From assembly GCA_031549925.1 (NCBI GenBank), contig JAVBPA010000042.1, positions 1 to 61,647 of the forward strand: DNA of 61,647 nt, read 5' to 3'. Shown one piece after another: positions 58,828-61,647 of this stretch. Under the pieces are notes generated by a model. The model was not told where the DNA came from. It saw only the letters and a list, made by a program, of their open reading frames with translations, and did no database searches. Numbering within the stretch: the first letter of the stretch is position 1; every line of letters starts with the position of its first letter. A program made the translations under genes and the position numbers. The stretch is from JAVBPA01 sp031549925 (GTDB lineage Bacteria; Bacillota; Clostridia; Oscillospirales; CAG-272).

Positions 58828-61203
58828 ATGAAACTTCCAATGAAATGGCTTGCCGATTTTGTTAACATCGGCAATATAAATATAGAATATTATTGTGACC
58901 GTATGACTAATACAGGTTCAAAAGTAGAAGGATATGAAACCTTAGCTTCAGATATAAATAATGTTTTGGTCGGACATATTTTGTCAATTGAACCTCATGC
59001 TGATTCTGATCATCTACTTGTATGTAAAATAGATGTAGGAAATGATACAGTATTGCAAATAGTAACAGGAGCTCACAATATAAAAACCGGTGATTATGTT
59101 CCGGTGGCAGTTGCACCCGCAAAATTGCCGAATGGTGTTGTTATCCAAAAAAATAAATTGCGCGGTGTATCATCTGACGGTATGCTTTGTTCTATATCGG
59201 AATTAGGTTTAACTCTTCATGAAATACCTTATGCGGAAGAAAACGGAATTCTAATTTTAAACAATGAAGAAAACTTAATAGCAGGAACAGATATTAAAGA
59301 TGTATTAATGATAAATGATGATGTTGTGGAATTTGAAATTACTCCAAATCGTCCCGATTGTTTATCTGTTATAGGTTTAGCGCGTGAAACCGGTGCTACG
59401 TTCGAATTACCTGTAAAATATCACGAGCCAAAAATAAAAAACACTTGTGATAATATAGAAAAATACATTAACGTTGAAGTTAGAAATACGGAATTATGCC
59501 CGCGCTATACTGCAAGAATAGTAAAAAATGTGAAGATAAAACCTTCTCCGCTGTGGATGCGTATGAGACTTCATGCTGCCGGAATACGTCCGATTAACAA
59601 TATAGTGGATATTACAAATTATGTTATGTTGGAATACGGTCAGCCTATGCACGCGTTTGATTACAAATGTATAAACGGTAATAAAATAATTGTACGCAAT
59701 GCTGAGGAAAACGAAAATTTTATATCGCTTGATAATATTCCGCATACTTTAAAAAATTCAATGTTAGTTATTGCCGATGATATCCGTCCGGTAGCTTTAG
59801 CAGGTGTTATGGGTGGTCAAAATAGCGAAATAAACGACGAAACGACAATTGTTGTATTTGAATCGGCAAATTTCAACGGTCCGTCTGTCAGAATAACCGG
59901 ACGTTCGCTTGGTATGAGAACAGAAAGCTCCGGACGTTTTGAAAAGGGATTAAACCCAGAAATGACTTTACCTGCTGTAGAACGCGCTTGTGAACTGGTA
60001 GAATTATTATGCGCGGGTGATATTGTGGATGGTATTATAGATGTTTATGAAAACAAACAATATATCGCTCCTGTAGAGCTGGATTCTGAAAGAATCAATA
60101 AATTTTTAGGAACAAATATTAACAAAGAAAAAATGATTTCGATATTGGAATCGCTTGATTTTATAATAACAAATGATATTATAAATGTACCCTCACACAG
60201 AGCTGATATAGAAAGCATTGCTGATATATCCGAAGAAATTATCAGAATATACGGATATGATAAAATCGAAGCCACTCCTTTTAAATCGGGTGTCAAAAGA
60301 GGAATGTACGAACCCAGAATCGCATACAAACAAAGAATTAATAATTTACTTTGCAATTTGGGATATTACGAAAATTATTCTTTTTCATTTATATCAGAAA
60401 AATATTATGAAAAAATTCGCCAGCCATACACAGGAGGATTGCGTATAATAAATCCTCTTGGAGAAGATACCTCTGTTATGAGAACTGCATTGCTTCCATC
60501 TGTTATGGAATCTTTGTCAAAAAATTATAATAACGGAGCAAAAAATGCTTGCTTATTTGAAACATCAACGGTTTTTATTCCGAATGAAGACAGTACAAAA
60601 TTACCTTCCGAACCGATGGTAACGGCTATAGCTGCTTATGGTATTGATTTTTATGATATAAAAGGTACTATAGAAGAAATTCTTTATGATGCGGGTATAA
60701 ATGATATTAAATTTAAATCTTGCCAAACAAATCTAACATTCCATCCGGGTAGATGCGCCGAAGTATTCACAAACAATATTTTAATTGGTATTTTAGGTGA
60801 ATTGCATCCGATAACAGCTCAAAATTATAATATAGATAATGAACGTGTTTACGCTGCGGTTATTGATACAGAAAAGATTTTTAAATTATCATCATTTACA
60901 AAAACTTATAAACCTCTTCCAAAATATCCTAGTGTAACACGTGATCTTGCTTTTATATGCGATGAATCACTTGAAGCCGGAAATATCGAAGAATTAATAT
61001 ATGAAATATCCGGGATTATTAAATCAATAAATGTTTTTGATGTATACAGAGGAGTAAATCTGCCTCAGGATAAAAAATCCATAGCTTTATCAATTACATT
61101 GCAATCCGATGAAAATACTTTAACAGATGAAGATATAAATAAAATCATGGCTCAAATAATAGAAGCGGCAAAACAAAAATACAATATAACTCTGCGCAGT
61201 TAA
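58828..61203 (+). CDS. pheT: phenylalanine--tRNA ligase beta subunit
   Basis: A 791-aa PheT with the normal domain order: N-terminal MKLPMKWLADFVNI, the tRNA-binding OB fold (VGHILSIEPHADSDHLLVCKIDVG at about 45-70), the B3/B4 editing domain (TPNRPDCLSVIGLARE, then ITNYVMLEYGQPMHAFDY), B5, the catalytic-like core (RINNLLCNLGYYENYSFSFI) and the C-terminal ferredoxin-like anticodon-binding domain (PSVTRDLAFICDESLEAGNIEELI). It forms the alpha2-beta2 synthetase with PheS. No gene follows before the terminator near 61411. Confidence 0.98.
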   Translation: MKLPMKWLADFVNIGNINIEYYCDRMTNTGSKVEGYETLASDINNVLVGHILSIEPHADSDHLLVCKIDVGNDTVLQIVTGAHNIKTGDYVPVAVAPAKLPNGVVIQKNKLRGVSSDGMLCSISELGLTLHEIPYAEENGILILNNEENLIAGTDIKDVLMINDDVVEFEITPNRPDCLSVIGLARETGATFELPVKYHEPKIKNTCDNIEKYINVEVRNTELCPRYTARIVKNVKIKPSPLWMRMRLHAAGIRPINNIVDITNYVMLEYGQPMHAFDYKCINGNKIIVRNAEENENFISLDNIPHTLKNSMLVIADDIRPVALAGVMGGQNSEINDETTIVVFESANFNGPSVRITGRSLGMRTESSGRFEKGLNPEMTLPAVERACELVELLCAGDIVDGIIDVYENKQYIAPVELDSERINKFLGTNINKEKMISILESLDFIITNDIINVPSHRADIESIADISEEIIRIYGYDKIEATPFKSGVKRGMYEPRIAYKQRINNLLCNLGYYENYSFSFISEKYYEKIRQPYTGGLRIINPLGEDTSVMRTALLPSVMESLSKNYNNGAKNACLFETSTVFIPNEDSTKLPSEPMVTAIAAYGIDFYDIKGTIEEILYDAGINDIKFKSCQTNLTFHPGRCAEVFTNNILIGILGELHPITAQNYNIDNERVYAAVIDTEKIFKLSSFTKTYKPLPKYPSVTRDLAFICDESLEAGNIEELIYEISGIIKSINVFDVYRGVNLPQDKKSIALSITLQSDENTLTDEDINKIMAQIIEAAKQKYNITLRS

Positions 61204-61598
61204 TTGTATTGATATATAACTTCTTAAAATCCAGCAATTAACGATAAACGGTTTTATAATTTATACCTAGATTTCTATGCTTTTCGTTCATTAAGTATTA
61301 GGAAAAGTTTATTATAATATATTTATAATTATATAGTATTAATTAAAATATATTTTATATTATAATCTTTTCGGATTAATTAATTATTAGTTTATTTGTA
61401 CACAAAAACAAAACTCCCGTTAAAATAAAAATATACGGGAGTTTTTATTTAATTTATATAAAGATAAAAAAACAACACCGCCTAAACGGTATTGAAAATT
61501 TATTTCGAAATAAGGTCATAGAAAACCGAATAAAGGGGGAAGAAAGGAAATTACAGAAGCAAAGGGGGTAATGAACCAATCACAAAGAAATGAAATAG
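61204..61598. other. 395-bp gap between pheT and the 23S rRNA 3' end
   Basis: The stretch holds one bidirectional terminator (61411-61444) and otherwise AT-rich sequence. No 5S rRNA or tRNA gene is seen on either strand between 61204 and 61598. Confidence 0.65.
61411..61447. terminator. bidirectional terminator between pheT and the rRNA operon
   Basis: AAACTCCCGT (61411-61420) pairs with ACGGGAGTTT (61435-61444), flanked by A and T runs. It can end both pheST (plus) and the rRNA operon (minus). Confidence 0.85.
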
Positions 61599-61647
61599 TT
61601 CAAGCCCTCGGTCAATTAGTATCGGTCAGCTAAACACGTCACCGTGC
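61599..61647 (-). rRNA. 23S ribosomal RNA, 3' end only
   Basis: Read on the minus strand the last 49 bp contain AGCTGACCGATACTAATTGA and CGAGGGCTTGAA, the conserved 3' end of bacterial 23S rRNA (which usually ends GACCGATACTAATCGATCGA then GGACTTGA). The gene runs off the window edge. It is followed by about 155 bp and a terminator, with no 5S gene in between. Confidence 0.93.

Noticed and set aside
61441..61598. 5S rRNA or tRNA gene after 23S
   Set aside because: None of the conserved 5S segments (such as the GGTAGC/CGAAC region) or tRNA arm patterns could be found on the minus strand.

Overview
The window is chromosomal DNA from an AT-rich, endospore-forming bacterium of the class Clostridia, probably an Oscillospirales-type fibre or gut anaerobe. 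This rests on the dipicolinate synthase pair dpaA/dpaB, a YlmC/YmxH-type sporulation gene, a T-box in front of pheST, strong GGAGG ribosome sites with some TTG and GTG starts, textbook SigA promoters, rubredoxin, and a GldA/GldF/GldG-DUF4340 transporter operon of the kind found in Clostridia. The species cannot be named from the sequence.

Layout. 1-4.8 kb (minus): the promoter-proximal end of a cell-surface polysaccharide or teichoic-acid locus. It has a strong promoter with an ATGAT-type operator, an unusual fusion of a decayed tyrosine recombinase with a NeuD/PglD-like acyltransferase, a priming sugar transferase, a second NeuD-like enzyme, an internally deleted glycosyltransferase, tagD, and a TagB/TagF-type transferase cut by the window edge. 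5-9.5 kb (minus): rplM-rpsI and an orphan carB. 9.8-13.6 kb: a short DtxR-family regulator with iron-type ligands, a cadmium/zinc-type efflux operon (cadC-like repressor, separate HMA protein, P1B ATPase), and an XRE regulator with a phased operator array. 13.8-15.4 kb: dpaAB behind a SigK-like promoter. 15.4-20 kb (minus): a MacB/LolD-like ABC exporter with two lipoproteins.

20-33 kb: glycan use. One arm (minus) has a solute-binding lipoprotein, a beta-helix lipoprotein and a GH29-like enzyme. The other (plus) has a diguanylate cyclase, a GH127-like beta-L-arabinofuranosidase, a TIM-barrel protein and a URO-D-fold protein. An acyl-CoA synthetase lies between. 33-42 kb (plus): HtrA protease, an OmpR-type two-component system and the Gld-type ABC operon. 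42-46.4 kb: ymxH, rpsB-tsf with a structured leader, a DltD/SGNH-like surface protein and thioredoxin. 46.4-53 kb: a clan GH-A hydrolase and a divergent cluster of BadF-type sugar kinase, DegT aminotransferase and a lysine-less DegT relative facing a ceramidase-like protein and a DapA/NanA-like aldolase. This may be an undescribed amino-sugar or acyl-amide pathway. 53-57.2 kb (minus): zinc-ribbon and TPM proteins, a SLOG protein, rubredoxin (54 aa) and a Gfo/Idh/MocA oxidoreductase. 57.3-61.2 kb: T-box, pheS, pheT. The window ends in the 3' end of a 23S rRNA gene on the minus strand, with no 5S gene between it and the next terminator.

A dispersed element of about 50 bp occurs three times in gaps (near 13.7, 20.3 and 53.0 kb). 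The most unusual items are the recombinase-acyltransferase fusion at the head of the polysaccharide operon, the kinase/DegT-pair/ceramidase-like/aldolase cluster, the dispersed repeat and the rpsB leader. All functional statements come from motif reading and family knowledge, without database searches.
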